Positions 15,237 to 25,239 of a stretch of DNA of 49,174 nucleotides are shown piece after piece; positions within the stretch are counted from its first letter, which is position 1, and every line of letters starts with the position of its first letter. This stretch comes from a virus. The notes under the pieces are model-generated. The model was not told the origin of the DNA, did no database searches, and saw nothing but the letters and a program-made list of their open reading frames with translations. The position numbers were made by a program, and so were the translations under genes. The stretch lies in the IMG/VR virus record IMGVR_UViG_3300046533_000603, positions 1-49,174 of that record, one strand, 5' to 3'.

Positions 15237-16604
15237 CTAGCTGAACCTCATCGTCGGTCCGTGAAACGTCGCCGTGACCGTCCCAAGCCTCCCGTTCCGG
15301 TGCTTCGCGATCGCGATCTCAACGTCCTCGGGCGGCGACGCATCCGTCTCCGGCGGTCGATCCTTCTGGTAGTACGCGGGCCGAAACGGAAAGAGGATCC
15401 CGTAGGCGTCTTCCTCGAGCGAGCCCGACGCGCGAAGGTCGCTCATGTTCGGCCGCTTGTCGGGCCGCTTCTCGACGTCGCGGTTCAATTGCGCGAGGTC
15501 GACGACGACGCACCCGAACTCACCCGCGATCCCGAGGTTCGCCTTCGAGATGCGCGTGATCTCCTGCTCCGCGCTTTCTCCGCGCTGTCGCTCGCCGTTC
15601 ATGATGTGCACGTGATCAACGACGACGAGACCGAGTTCGAGGTGACTGCCAAACTCCCGTTTCAGCGTCGCGAATTCTCGGCGCACCGCTGAGCGAACGT
15701 CGGTGACCGTCGCGCGCGGCGCGTGGACGACGCTCATCGGTCGCTTCCGGAGGGGCTCGACCTGTCCAGCCATCGCATTCCAGTCTTCGTCTCGCATCGT
15801 CTTCGGGCTCTTCAGCCGCCCGAACGGGATCCCTGATTCCTGCGACATCACGCGAAGCATGAGTTGCCCTCGCGGCATCTCGATCGACACGAGGATCACC
15901 GCGAACCCGATCGCCGCGACGCTGAGCGCGATCCCAAGTGCGAGCGCGCTCTTGCCCATGCCGGGGCGTCCCGCGATCGTGTACTTGTTTCCCATCGCGA
16001 GCCCCCCGTCGAGGAGCTCGTCGAGCGGTCCGATCCCCGTCGAGAGCGTGTAGATCATGCCTTTCTGGCCGTTCTTCTCGGCGGCTAGATCGTCGACCAG
16101 TTTCGGCACGAGCCGCTTGAACGTGCCATCCTCGTCCTCGCGCCGCGTGAACGTCGACTGCTCGAGCACACGCGCCTCGATGCTCTGCCCCCACTCGATC
16201 GGATCGTCCGTGGTCGTGAATCCTTCGGCGACGCCGAGCTGCAGGAGCGCGACCAGCCGTCGGCGGTAGCCGAGCTTCGCGACGACGAGTGCGTGCCCCT
16301 CGACGTGCGCGGTCGCTGGCGTCGCGTCCTGGATCTGCGCCAGGTATTTCACGCCGCCGACCTGATCGATCCGGTTCTGCTGTTTCAGCCACGACGCGAC
16401 GAGTACCGAGTCTGGCTTCTGGTTCTCCGCCGCGAGCGCCTCGATGGCTCGAAAGATCCAGCGGTTCGCGTCGGCGTAGAAGTCCGAGGCGCGCACGAGT
16501 CCGACGACGGTCCAGTACCGATCGCCGTCGAGCAGGAGTGCCGATAGCACCGCGGCCTCGGCGTCGAGGTCGTGCGGGGGAACGCGCGTCGGGTTCTCGG
16601 TCAC
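15237..16604 (-). CDS. dnaB: Replicative DNA helicase, DnaB family
   Basis: 455 residues, normal length. N-terminal DnaB domain (P-H-D-L-D-A-E-A-A-V-L, residues 10-20) and C-terminal RecA-like ATPase: Walker A G-R-P-G-M-G-K-S at 212-219, H2 S-I-E-M-P, Walker B region L-V-V-V-D-H, and a late R-A-S-G-S-L-E-E-D motif. It unwinds DNA 5'-3' at the phage fork. Directly downstream of the replisome-organiser gene with a four-base overlap, the usual initiator-helicase pairing. Confidence 0.92.
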   Translation of the reverse strand: MTENPTRVPPHDLDAEAAVLSALLLDGDRYWTVVGLVRASDFYADANRWIFRAIEALAAENQKPDSVLVASWLKQQNRIDQVGGVKYLAQIQDATPATAHVEGHALVVAKLGYRRRLVALLQLGVAEGFTTTDDPIEWGQSIEARVLEQSTFTRREDEDGTFKRLVPKLVDDLAAEKNGQKGMIYTLSTGIGPLDELLDGGLAMGNKYTIAGRPGMGKSALALGIALSVAAIGFAVILVSIEMPRGQLMLRVMSQESGIPFGRLKSPKTMRDEDWNAMAGQVEPLRKRPMSVVHAPRATVTDVRSAVRREFATLKREFGSHLELGLVVVDHVHIMNGERQRGESAEQEITRISKANLGIAGEFGCVVVDLAQLNRDVEKRPDKRPNMSDLRASGSLEEDAYGILFPFRPAYYQKDRPPETDASPPEDVEIAIAKHRNGRLGTVTATFHGPTMRFS

Positions 16605-17536
16605 TGGGCGGCTCCCGGGACGCCTTCGGGGTCGGCGCCTGCCGCAGCGAGCACGAGGGCGCGCGCGGAGCTCAGTGGGTCAGGGCGGCCCTCCGCGGCG
16701 GCACGTTCGCGGGCTTCGCGTCCGAGACGTTCGGCTTCGGCGCGGCGGGCTTCGAGCTTTGCCTGCGCGGCGGCGCGGCGGGCGGTGACCGCAGGATCCT
16801 CGGCGGCTCCGGCCGGCTGTGACGGGCGCCGATTGGGATCCCTGAAGTCGCGACGCACCCACTTCGCGACGGCCTGGTTCCAGTCTTTCGAGGTCCGCCG
16901 GTCCGTCTGGTCCGAGGCGTAGTGCGTGCGGGCGACCGGCACGAGGGCATCGATCGCCCACCCCGGGATCAGCTCGGTCAGGAGCCCGCTCCGGGTGTCG
17001 TCCGAGAGCGCCCAGGCGTGGTGCATCGCGAACGGCCCTGGCGGGTCCGCGGGCACCGGCGCGCGCGCGTCTGGATCGGGATCTGGATCTGGAAGGGATT
17101 GGGAAGGGGAAGGGAAAGGCGCGTCCGCTTCGCGTGACGCACCCGTCGACGTCGCGTCGGCCGCGCGTGAAGTATCAGAAACAGAAGGGGATTCAGGTGG
17201 GGCCGGGAGCTTGCTCTCTGGCTCCTTGCCGTTGATGTACTGGTGCCGTTTGAAGGTCGGAATCACCCCAAACGTCCGACCCCCGTACACGTAGCGCTGG
17301 ATGAATCCACGCGTCGCCAGCGCGTCGAGGACGCGTGAAAAGTCGCCGTCCCAGTAGGGCAGGATCGCCGCCTTGAGCTGCCTCGGTCGCCACTCGAAAC
17401 GGCCCTCCCGATCGGCCTGGCACCAGAGCCCGGTGAAGCTCCGGAAGAGGTGCAGGCCGGGCTCTTCGAGCTCCGCGTCCCACAGGTCCTCATCGAGGTG
17501 GGCCTCCGGTTTGATCGAACGGATACGACCGCTCAC
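16601..17536 (-). CDS. Replisome organiser / replication initiator
   Basis: 311 residues. The N-terminus R-I-R-S-I-K-P-E-A-H-L-D-E-D-L then F-T-G-L-W-C-Q-A-D-R-E-G-R is the signature of phage replisome-organiser winged-helix domains. A Ser/Pro/Asp-rich linker, including a D-P repeat, separates it from a helical C-terminal part. Such proteins bind the origin and load helicase; the DnaB gene follows at once. The origin may lie inside this gene, but I could not identify iterons. Confidence 0.75.
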   Translation of the reverse strand: MSGRIRSIKPEAHLDEDLWDAELEEPGLHLFRSFTGLWCQADREGRFEWRPRQLKAAILPYWDGDFSRVLDALATRGFIQRYVYGGRTFGVIPTFKRHQYINGKEPESKLPAPPESPSVSDTSRAADATSTGASREADAPFPSPSQSLPDPDPDPDARAPVPADPPGPFAMHHAWALSDDTRSGLLTELIPGWAIDALVPVARTHYASDQTDRRTSKDWNQAVAKWVRRDFRDPNRRPSQPAGAAEDPAVTARRAAAQAKLEARRAEAERLGREARERAAAEGRPDPLSSARALVLAAAGADPEGVPGAAQ

Positions 17537-17739
17537 CGCCCGCCCTCGTCCTTCCGGATCGCCGCCATGCCCCGCGACAGCACCGCGATCTCGACGGCGC
17601 GCCGGGTCTGGTCCGGACGCTCCCCGAGCCGGGCCGCGGTGCGCGCGACGAGCTCCTCGAGGTCCTTCTCCATGACGTCGGGGACGACGATGGTTCGCGG
17701 CGCGGGCCGCTCTGGCTGCCTTGCTGCCGTATTCTTCAC
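17533..17739 (-). CDS. Small protein, unknown
   Basis: 68 residues from GTG 17739 (GTGA overlap with the resolvase stop); it ends by ATGA into the replisome organiser. A basic Pro-rich N-terminus precedes an amphipathic helix (E-K-D-L-E-E-L-V-A-R-T-A-A-R-L). The remainder resembles a small RHH-type tail (A-V-E-I-A-V-L-S-R-G), but the match is weak. Confidence 0.55.
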   Translation of the reverse strand: MKNTAARQPERPAPRTIVVPDVMEKDLEELVARTAARLGERPDQTRRAVEIAVLSRGMAAIRKDEGGR

Positions 17740-18293
17740 GCCGCTTTCCTCCTCGTCCGCTTCTCTTCCACCGGCGGCGCCGTCACGAACGCGAACCCGC
17801 CTTCTCGACTCGAGAGATAGTTCGCGACCACGAAGCCGTCGCCCTCGTCGACCGTCCATGCCGTCGGCATGCCCAGCGACGTCAGGAACGCCCGCGTGAG
17901 CGTCTTCGCGTCCTTTATCGGCGCCTTGCCCATGAGCAGTTTGCGACCCGTGTGGGGGGCCACCGTGACGGCGCGGAGACCCAGCTTCTCGGCGAGCTGG
18001 TGCCTCACGACGCCGCCGAGCTCCCCGAGCGCGTGGGCGTGGGAATGCTGGGATGCGAAGCTGTAGCCCTCGATGGCCACCGCGTCGCACTCGTGCCGCC
18101 CGACGAAGTCGACGACCGCCGACGCGATCCGAAGGAGGCGACCGATCTTGAGATCGTCGGTCGCCTCCTTGGTGAGCTTCTCGCCGAACGTGTGCCGCGC
18201 GATGCGGTTCCAATCCCCGCACCAGGTGATAGGCACGGCAACGAGACCCGCGCCCCGAAGCGATAGGTCGAGTCCGGCGATCCGCGTGATCAT
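17736..18293 (-). CDS. RuvC-like Holliday junction resolvase
   Basis: 185 residues. RNase H-fold acids: Asp9 in A-G-L-D-L-S-L, Glu75 in V-A-I-E-G-Y-S-F, and acids in V-D-E-G-D-G-F-V-V-A near 149-152, the usual DEDD spacing. H-T-G-R-K-L-L-M-G-K preceding the last acids is typical of RuvC-like phage enzymes. It would cut branched DNA before packaging. Sits with replication genes, overlapping both neighbours by four bases. Confidence 0.85.
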   Translation of the reverse strand: MITRIAGLDLSLRGAGLVAVPITWCGDWNRIARHTFGEKLTKEATDDLKIGRLLRIASAVVDFVGRHECDAVAIEGYSFASQHSHAHALGELGGVVRHQLAEKLGLRAVTVAPHTGRKLLMGKAPIKDAKTLTRAFLTSLGMPTAWTVDEGDGFVVANYLSSREGGFAFVTAPPVEEKRTRRKAA

Positions 18294-19074
18294 TCCGCGC
18301 TCGCCTCCGAGTCGTCGTCCTCGTCCACCTGCTCGCCACTCTCCGGCGCGTCGTCACTCCCGGGCGGATCGCCCGCCTCGTCGCCGTCGTTCGCGGCCTC
18401 CGGCCCCTTCGGCTTCGCGGGAGCCTTCGACAGCCGCTCGTCCTCAAGCTGCCGTTCGGTGCCGGTCAGCGGGCGCTCGTTGATCACGTCGTCGAGGTCC
18501 GTCCGGATGTCGACGACGCTGCCGACGCGGTACCGGTACTCGCGCCGGATCTCGACGCTGCGGTAACAGCGCTTCTCCGTGTGCTCCTTCGAGAGCTTCG
18601 CGATGTCCGCGTCGATCTGCTTGATGTCCGCCTTCAAGTGCGCGGTCACGCTCTTGATGTCGGCCTGCTTCATCTCCTTGTCCGAGAGGAGCTTCATGAC
18701 CTTGTTGCCGCGGTCGATCACCTCCTCGGGGGAGAGCGCGCACGGCATGGGTTGCTGGAAGTGCTCGATCTTCACGTCGCCCTTCGCGCCCTTCTCTTTC
18801 GGCTTTTTCGGTTTCGGATCCTTCGTCGGTTTCTTCGGTGCCATCGTGTCCTCCTGGTTGTCGTGTCGGTATCGGTCGAGAAAGGCGGGGCGGTCGGCGA
18901 TCAGCTCGGACTCGACCCAGGCGACGACGGCGGCCATGGCCGCCTCGCTCCACTTCTGGACGTCTTCGAGCGAGACGAGGTAGCCGAGGCGCGAGCAGTG
19001 ACGGGCAATCGCGCAATCGGCCTCGAACGAGGTCGAGCCGGAGCCGAGGGCGATGTCGCGATCGGTGGGCTTGT

Positions 19075-19078
<4 letters not shown>
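18290..19078 (-). CDS. Helical, acidic-tailed protein; two possible starts
   Basis: 262 residues from the first ATG. An in-frame ATG at 18844 has AGGAGG six bases upstream, stronger than the first start, and would give 184 residues beginning with a Lys/Pro-rich segment (P-K-K-P-T-K-D-P-K). The middle is coiled helix (H-L-K-A-D-I-K-Q-I-D-A-D-I-A-K-L), the C-terminus strongly acidic. The first 78 residues alone read like a plausible small protein, so both forms may be made. No family recognised. Confidence 0.6.
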
Positions 19079-20573
<1,495 letters not shown>

Positions 20574-20577
<4 letters not shown>

Positions 20578-21071
20578 GGCCACCCCTGCGTCCACTTCCA
20601 CCACGAGCGCCCCGTGAGCCCGCAATGGAAGACCGAGAGCGCGAGGTCCTTGGGGTAGCCGTCTGCCGCGCCCACGAACTTCATGCGCGAGCCGAGCTCG
20701 ATGATGTGCGCGTGCGGCGCGACGATGTCGTGCATCCAGTTCGAGCCAACGCTCGCCGGGGTGAGCATCAGGATTCGCGCGCCTAGCTTCATCTCGTCGA
20801 CGCACTTCGCGGCAAAGCGCGGGATGTCGCCGAAGGGCGGGTTCAGCCAGAGCCAGCCGCCCGTGTGGGGGCGCGAGTGCCAGGGCTGGCGGAGCGCATC
20901 GGCCTTCTCGTCGTAGAAGTCCGGGAAGACGCAGTTCGAAGCGCTCGCGGCGAGGTCGAAGAGGATCGGCCCGAAGCGTTTCTCGACCGCGTCGAGGAAC
21001 TCGCGCGGCGTGCCGTACGTCTGCTCGGACGTGTGCGGCTTCTGGGCGGGCATCTTGCGCGGCTTGGCCAT
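20574..21071 (-). CDS. Phage N-6-adenine methyltransferase (Dam-like)
   Basis: 165 residues from ATG 21071. The phage Dam family (PF05869) pattern is clear: T-P-R-E-F-L-D-A-V near the N-terminus, F-D-L-A-A-S-A-S-N for the cofactor site, W-L-N-P-P-F at 75-80 as catalytic motif IV, and a C-terminal T-G-R-S-W-W-K-W. It methylates adenine in DNA, probably for protection against restriction or timing of packaging. It overlaps the larger methyltransferase by GTGA and is itself coupled to a 22-codon reading frame. Confidence 0.88.
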
Positions 21072-21139
21072 CAGTGCCCCGCCCCCAAGTTGATCCCGAG
21101 CACGTCGCACACGAGCCAGGTGAGGAAGCGACGGAGCAT
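21071..21139 (-). CDS. 22-residue coupled microprotein
   Basis: ATG 21139 overlaps the previous stop (TGATG) with GGAGG seven bases upstream; its TGA overlaps the Dam-like start (TGATG). The peptide M-L-R-R-F-L-T-W-L-V-C-D is basic then hydrophobic. It is either a small membrane peptide or a translation bridge of 69 bases. Confidence 0.45.
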   Translation of the reverse strand: MLRRFLTWLVCDVLGINLGAGH

Positions 21140-21555
21140 CAGGAGCCCTCCGGAAGCGTGACCATCGGATCGCGAGGCGGCGGCAGCGTGTCCGCGACCG
21201 CGCGCTCGTCACGGTCCGTCGACGGCGGCGAGTAGCCGAGGTGCGTCAGGTCGACGACGCGCACGCCGCACTTCCGTGCATGCTCGGCCTCGATGGCCAT
21301 GCCGGGAGAGACGCGTCCGCCGAGGAGCCAGACCTCCGTGCAGCACTCGACGAGCGCGCAATCGAGCGCGAGGCCCTTCCCACGGAGCTCCGGCGACTCT
21401 TCCCAGATCCCCGAGAGCGTGATCCACGTCGCGACGGGGTTCGCCCCTTGGAGAGCCGCCCACGCGACCCAGCGCGCGGCGTTCTCCCGGTTCTGCTCAC
21501 GGTCGGGGCCTGAGCCGAGCGGGTGAGCGATGTACGTGAGCCTAGGCTTGGACAA
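21139..21555 (-). CDS. DUF4406 / nucleoside deoxyribosyltransferase-like protein
   Basis: 138 residues if started at TTG 21555, which has GGAGGAGG six bases upstream; GTG 21579 would add eight residues of Arg-rich shadow. T-Y-I-A-H-P-L-G near the N-terminus, N-A-A-R-W-V-A-W-A and D-C-A-L-V-E-C-C-T-E-V-W-L-L-G-G with G-M-A-I-E match the fold of nucleoside 2-deoxyribosyltransferase-like phage proteins (Y-I-A, then D at a bond-cleaving face, then G-x-E). It may act on nucleotide or base salvage. Confidence 0.6.
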   Translation of the reverse strand: MSKPRLTYIAHPLGSGPDREQNRENAARWVAWAALQGANPVATWITLSGIWEESPELRGKGLALDCALVECCTEVWLLGGRVSPGMAIEAEHARKCGVRVVDLTHLGYSPPSTDRDERAVADTLPPPRDPMVTLPEGS

Positions 21556-21718
21556 CTTCGACCTCCTCCGGCGCGACACCCAACTCGAGCGCGATCTCCT
21601 TCCGCGCCTCGAAGGCCGATCGCGTGAACGCGCAGCCCGCGCCGACGCCGCGGCAGTTGCCGGTCCACCACACGGGGCCGGACGGCGGGGGAGAGAGATC
21701 GGGGCGAGGGTCGGTCAC
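21542..21718 (-). CDS. 58-residue Cys-containing protein
   Basis: GTG 21718 overlaps the upstream stop (GTGA); stop TAG at 21544-21542. A Pro-rich start is followed by G-P-V-W-W-T-G-N-C-R-G-V-G-A-G-C and an acidic helical tail with S-A-F-E-A-R-K-E-I-A-L-E-L-G. The W-W-x-G-x-C pattern suggests a small metal-binding or structural fold. Codons use G/C at third positions as in neighbouring genes. Function unknown. Confidence 0.6.
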   Translation of the reverse strand: MTDPRPDLSPPPSGPVWWTGNCRGVGAGCAFTRSAFEARKEIALELGVAPEEVEVVQA

Positions 21719-22233
21719 GGGTGCGCCTCCGGCATCGGCTGGTCACCGGCATCGGCTCCGTCCAAGCCCATCACGATGGCGAGCGCGGTTCCGTGCGAGA
21801 GCACCAGTGCGATCCCTGTGCTTGACGGCACGAGGCGCGCCAGGATCGTCGCGTTCGCGCTGAGACCCATTTCCACGAACATCTGAAGCGTCTCCCGGGC
21901 GAGCACGCGATTGAACGGCTCGCCGAGGCAGAGCTGTGCATCGGTGCTGATGCTCGTCTTCTCGGTGCGTCGCGATGCCCAGAGGACGAGATCGCCGAGC
22001 GGCGCGCTCGCGTGACGGAGCGTGTCTCCGGCGAGCAGATTCGCGAGCCCTTCCTGAACCGTGATCGGTACCTCGTCGTGCGCGACGCGCTGCCCGTCCC
22101 ACTCCCATGGGCGCACGATGAGTGCGGCTTGTCCGAAGCGGACCATCGCCTCGTGAGCGCCTACCCGATATACGGCGGTGACCCGGATGTCGTACGGGTC
22201 GACGAGAGCCTTCGGGGCTGCTGTCGGATCCAT
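21715..22233 (-). CDS. Hypothetical protein
   Basis: 172 residues, start ATG overlapping the upstream stop by one base (TGATG). Beta-rich N-terminal half (D-I-R-V-T-A-V-Y-R-V, A-L-I-V-R-P-W-E-W), Leu-rich C-terminus. No family recognised. It lies between the lysozyme-like gene and small methylation-cluster genes. Confidence 0.6.
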   Translation of the reverse strand: MDPTAAPKALVDPYDIRVTAVYRVGAHEAMVRFGQAALIVRPWEWDGQRVAHDEVPITVQEGLANLLAGDTLRHASAPLGDLVLWASRRTEKTSISTDAQLCLGEPFNRVLARETLQMFVEMGLSANATILARLVPSSTGIALVLSHGTALAIVMGLDGADAGDQPMPEAHP

Positions 22234-22862
22234 CAGCTTCGCTCCAATCGCGCGAGCAGCGCTCGATAGCTCCGCGCCCGCTCCGAGTTCATCTTCGTGA
22301 GCGTCGCGGTGCAGTTCACCGACGGCCGGTGGTATTCGGCATAGACCTCAGCCGCCGCCGTGAAGCTGTCCCCGCGCAACCGACACCGATGCACGTGCCA
22401 CCCGAGCGTCCTCACTCCGAGCCGTGCCGCGAGTGCAGCCGTCTCCGCCGACAATCCGACCGACGCCGCGAGCTCTTCCGGTGTGACGCGGTACTTCGGA
22501 TTCGGAACCGCAGACACGAACCGGTGCAGTTGCCACGGCCCAAGCTCGCCAGCCGGGCCACGTAGCGCGCCGCTCTCGACCTCGACCATCAGCCCCGACT
22601 CCCATTCGGCGGCCGTCGTCGCGAGCGCGACGCACTGGTTGAAGGTCCAGCCGAGCTTGACGTCGAACGGCTCGGCAGTGCACCCGGCGATGATGCCGTC
22701 GGCGAGCCAGCGGAGCCGCTCGAGCCGCGACTCCTCGGTCTCGTGACGGTGCGCAATGTCGACGCGATGCTCGTGGTAGGTGACGAGCTCGGCGGCGAGA
22801 CGGTCGGACGTCACGGGGGCGACGGCGACGGACGCGGCGAGGAGGATGGGGAGGGGGTTCAC
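22233..22862 (-). CDS. Lytic transglycosylase/lysozyme-like secreted protein
   Basis: 209 residues. The first ~18 residues are a hydrophobic signal-like segment (I-L-L-A-A-S-V-A-V-A). The centre holds T-A-A-E-W-E-S-G-L then G-P-A-G-E-L-G-P-W-Q-L-H, the E...G-x-x-G-x-x-Q pattern of SLT/goose-lysozyme folds, with the Glu in A-E-W-E-S as candidate acid. It should cleave peptidoglycan in the periplasm, for lysis or entry. It lies away from the endolysin at 44192, so one may act in entry and the other in exit. Confidence 0.65.
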   Translation of the reverse strand: MNPLPILLAASVAVAPVTSDRLAAELVTYHEHRVDIAHRHETEESRLERLRWLADGIIAGCTAEPFDVKLGWTFNQCVALATTAAEWESGLMVEVESGALRGPAGELGPWQLHRFVSAVPNPKYRVTPEELAASVGLSAETAALAARLGVRTLGWHVHRCRLRGDSFTAAAEVYAEYHRPSVNCTATLTKMNSERARSYRALLARLERS

Positions 22863-23176
22863 GTGCCGGTCTCCTCGGGAAGCGGCTTCTGACCGAGCTT
22901 CGCCCTGAGCTTGTTCAGGTCGCGCCTCCAGTGCGGATTGCGTTGCGGCCCCTTCTGGGCGACGGGTCCCGTGACGGACGGCACCGAGCGAGCCTCGCGG
23001 ATCTCACGGAGGGCGCGACCTGCGCTCGTGCGTAGACCGGTGAGGCTGTCCGGGATCGTGTCCACGAACGCGACGAGCTCGAGGTAGGCCTGCGCGAGAT
23101 TTTGCGCGTCGGGGTTCTTCCCGGCGACGAGGACGCGCGAAGCGAACGCGCGAGCGCCGGCGTGGTCGATGGGCAT
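22859..23176 (-). CDS. Hypothetical basic protein
   Basis: 105 residues. Helical N-terminal half (Q-N-L-A-Q-A-Y-L-E-L-V-A-F-V) and a basic C-terminal half rich in Arg, Lys and Pro (R-N-P-H-W-R-R-D-L-N-K-L-R). Nucleic-acid binding is possible. No family recognised. Confidence 0.55.
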   Translation of the reverse strand: MPIDHAGARAFASRVLVAGKNPDAQNLAQAYLELVAFVDTIPDSLTGLRTSAGRALREIREARSVPSVTGPVAQKGPQRNPHWRRDLNKLRAKLGQKPLPEETGT

Positions 23177-23718
23177 CAGGTCGACCTCATCGGGAACGGC
23201 ATCGCGCTCGCCTTCAGGTAGAGAGGGTGAGCGGGCGCGTCGTTCTTGTTCAGCTTCAGCGCATGCGGCGTGACGCCATATCCGCGAAGGTCACGGAGGA
23301 GCATCCCGACGACGCTGGTGCCCGCAACCTCCGCGTCGCCACCGAGGTTCCCCCATCCGCACACGACGATCGCGGCCCGCTCGGCTTGCTCGAGGACGTG
23401 CCGAAAGTTGTCGGGGCCGACAGCGATCGGTCCTGCAGGGACTTTCTTCGGGTCGGTCTCACGCCACGCGCGAACATTGACGACGCGACACCAGCCGTAG
23501 CCCCACCGCTTCGCATAGGCGATGCACCGGGCGACAGTCGGGTCCGTCTCCTCCGCGGTAGCCGTGCTCGGGTTCGCTAGGATGAAGAGCGCGTAACGGT
23601 GATCGTCGAGACCGGTGGGCCACGCGAGGACGTACCGGTAGCGAAGGCACGGCGAGAAGATCGCCCACGGATTGAGCGGGCCGGTGGGCTCGGCGAAGAG
23701 CGAAGCGGTGGCGCTCAT
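23176..23718 (-). CDS. DUF1643 family protein
   Basis: 180 residues. R-Y-R-Y-V-L-A-W, F-I-L-A-N-P-S-T-A-T, E-T-D-P-T-V-A-R-C-I and V-V-N-V-R-A-W-R-E-T-D-P are the conserved blocks of DUF1643, a family found in phages and mobile elements whose activity is unknown (a uracil-DNA-glycosylase-like fold has been suggested for related proteins). First gene of the minus-strand block beyond the attachment site; its start faces attP. Confidence 0.85.
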   Translation of the reverse strand: MSATASLFAEPTGPLNPWAIFSPCLRYRYVLAWPTGLDDHRYALFILANPSTATAEETDPTVARCIAYAKRWGYGWCRVVNVRAWRETDPKKVPAGPIAVGPDNFRHVLEQAERAAIVVCGWGNLGGDAEVAGTSVVGMLLRDLRGYGVTPHALKLNKNDAPAHPLYLKASAMPFPMRST

Positions 23719-23802
23719 GCGACCCTCAGCGTCGGAAGCCCGAGGGCACCGTGTGCGAGGCGCGCCGAATGCTCGGCGGAGGCGAGGGTGCGGAGGGCGT
23801 TT

Positions 23803-23996
<194 letters not shown>

Positions 23997-24001
23997 TGCC
24001 G

Positions 24002-25093
24002 CTACCGGCGGGCGGCCTTGAGAACGGCCTCCGCGGCCCGCATCGTGGCCTGCGCGTACCTGTCCGTCGTCGACGAGCGCTTGTGGCCCGCAAGATACTG
24101 CGCACCCGGAAGATTCCCCGACTCCTCGAGCCAGTGAGTGATCCGTGCGCCCCGAAGGTGTTGCCCGCAGAACAGCTCGGCCCGCTCCGCCGGCAGCACG
24201 TCGGCCGCCGCGAGCTTCAGGTGCTCCCGGTAGTCGTGGTGCCCGAAGATGAGACCCTTCTCGGGACAGATCCGATCGAGCGCCTTCCGAGCCGCCGCCG
24301 AAAGCGGGACCCGTCGCGCCTGCCGTGCCTTGTCGAGCTCGCCCGGGATCCGAAGGTGCGTCGCCCTCTTGCGGTAGTGCTCCGGCACCGAGAGCAGATC
24401 GATCAGCTCGGGCCGTAGCCCCGTCTCGTACTGAACCTCGAACCGAGCGCGGATCGGAAACTCGGCAACCTTCTTGCTCGTGCTCCATTCGTCGAGCCCG
24501 GCGAGGATTGCGCGCGCCTCCTTCGGCGAGATTGGGATCGCTGCCGCTCGTCGCCGCACCGTCTCGCCGTTCTCGTTTCGATACGTCGCGCCCGTCGAGC
24601 GCTTCGGCACCGTCGGCACCACGACCGGCCCGATGAGCCGCTTCGCTGTCGCCCACGACGTGAAGCCGCGGAGCGCCGAGAGTTCCTTCTTGACCGTGGT
24701 CGCCTGCACGGCCGAGAGCCGCGCCCGCATGTACCGGTCGCACTCCGCGTCCGTCAGCGAGTGCATCCCCGGGAAGAACGGGAACCAGTGAGAGCGCGCA
24801 TAGTCGAGGTAGCACCCCACCGTGCCCGCGTCGTGCGTCGGGATGAGCGAGTCGAGCCATCGGGTTACCGATTCCTCGAGTTCGCCGACTGCGCGGACTT
24901 GAGCGGGACGACGTTGCTCCGGTCGTGAGACTTCGCGGGCGTAGATCCTCGCAGCTTCGCTCGCAGCTCGTTCAGGGTCCGCGGTCCCGGTGCTGCGTTC
25001 GATGTCGCGGCCTCGCCACCAGAAACGGACGGTGTAGCTGCCGCACTTGTCGCGGGGAGGTCGGAGTTTCCAGCCTGAAGACGGGCGAGCCAT
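24002..25093 (-). CDS. int: Tyrosine integrase
   Basis: 363 residues. N-terminal arm-binding beta domain (S-Y-T-V-R-F-W-W-R-G-R at 19-29), core-binding helices from ~70 to 150, catalytic domain with Arg227 (T-G-L-R-P-E-L), Lys255, Arg314, His337 (G-H-K-R) and Tyr346. In box II the first position of the usual H-x-L-R is Gln311, with His next to it. It recombines the adjacent attP with a host tRNA-Leu gene. Its first 76 codons are overlapped in another frame by the excisionase gene. Confidence 0.92.
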   Translation of the reverse strand: MARPSSGWKLRPPRDKCGSYTVRFWWRGRDIERSTGTADPERAASEAARIYAREVSRPEQRRPAQVRAVGELEESVTRWLDSLIPTHDAGTVGCYLDYARSHWFPFFPGMHSLTDAECDRYMRARLSAVQATTVKKELSALRGFTSWATAKRLIGPVVVPTVPKRSTGATYRNENGETVRRRAAAIPISPKEARAILAGLDEWSTSKKVAEFPIRARFEVQYETGLRPELIDLLSVPEHYRKRATHLRIPGELDKARQARRVPLSAAARKALDRICPEKGLIFGHHDYREHLKLAAADVLPAERAELFCGQHLRGARITHWLEESGNLPGAQYLAGHKRSSTTDRYAQATMRAAEAVLKAARR

Positions 25094-25239
25094 GCGTCGA
25101 GCTCCGAGCGGAGGAAGCGCAGGGGACGCGACGGCGGGATCTTCGTCAAGACTGGACGCACGTGCCTGTCGAAAGCTTGTGGAGAGAGCTTCACGTAGGA
25201 CGCGGCCTCGCGGTGGGTGAGGAGAGGGGACTGGTTCAC
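24865..25239 (-). CDS. Excisionase / AlpA-like winged-helix protein
   Basis: 124 residues from GTG 25239 (GTGA overlap with the HNH gene stop). L-L-T-H-R-E-A-A-S-Y-V-K-L-S with F-D-R-H-V-R-P and F-L-R-S-E-L-D-A-W-L is the MerR-like DNA-binding fold of small excisionases. The Ala/Ser/Pro-rich C-terminal half ends N-E-L-R-A-K-L-R-G and a basic tail, and is read over the integrase 5' end in another frame for 229 bases. The product should bind attP and favour excision. Confidence 0.75.
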   Translation of the reverse strand: MNQSPLLTHREAASYVKLSPQAFDRHVRPVLTKIPPSRPLRFLRSELDAWLARLQAGNSDLPATSAAATPSVSGGEAATSNAAPGPRTLNELRAKLRGSTPAKSHDRSNVVPLKSAQSANSRNR

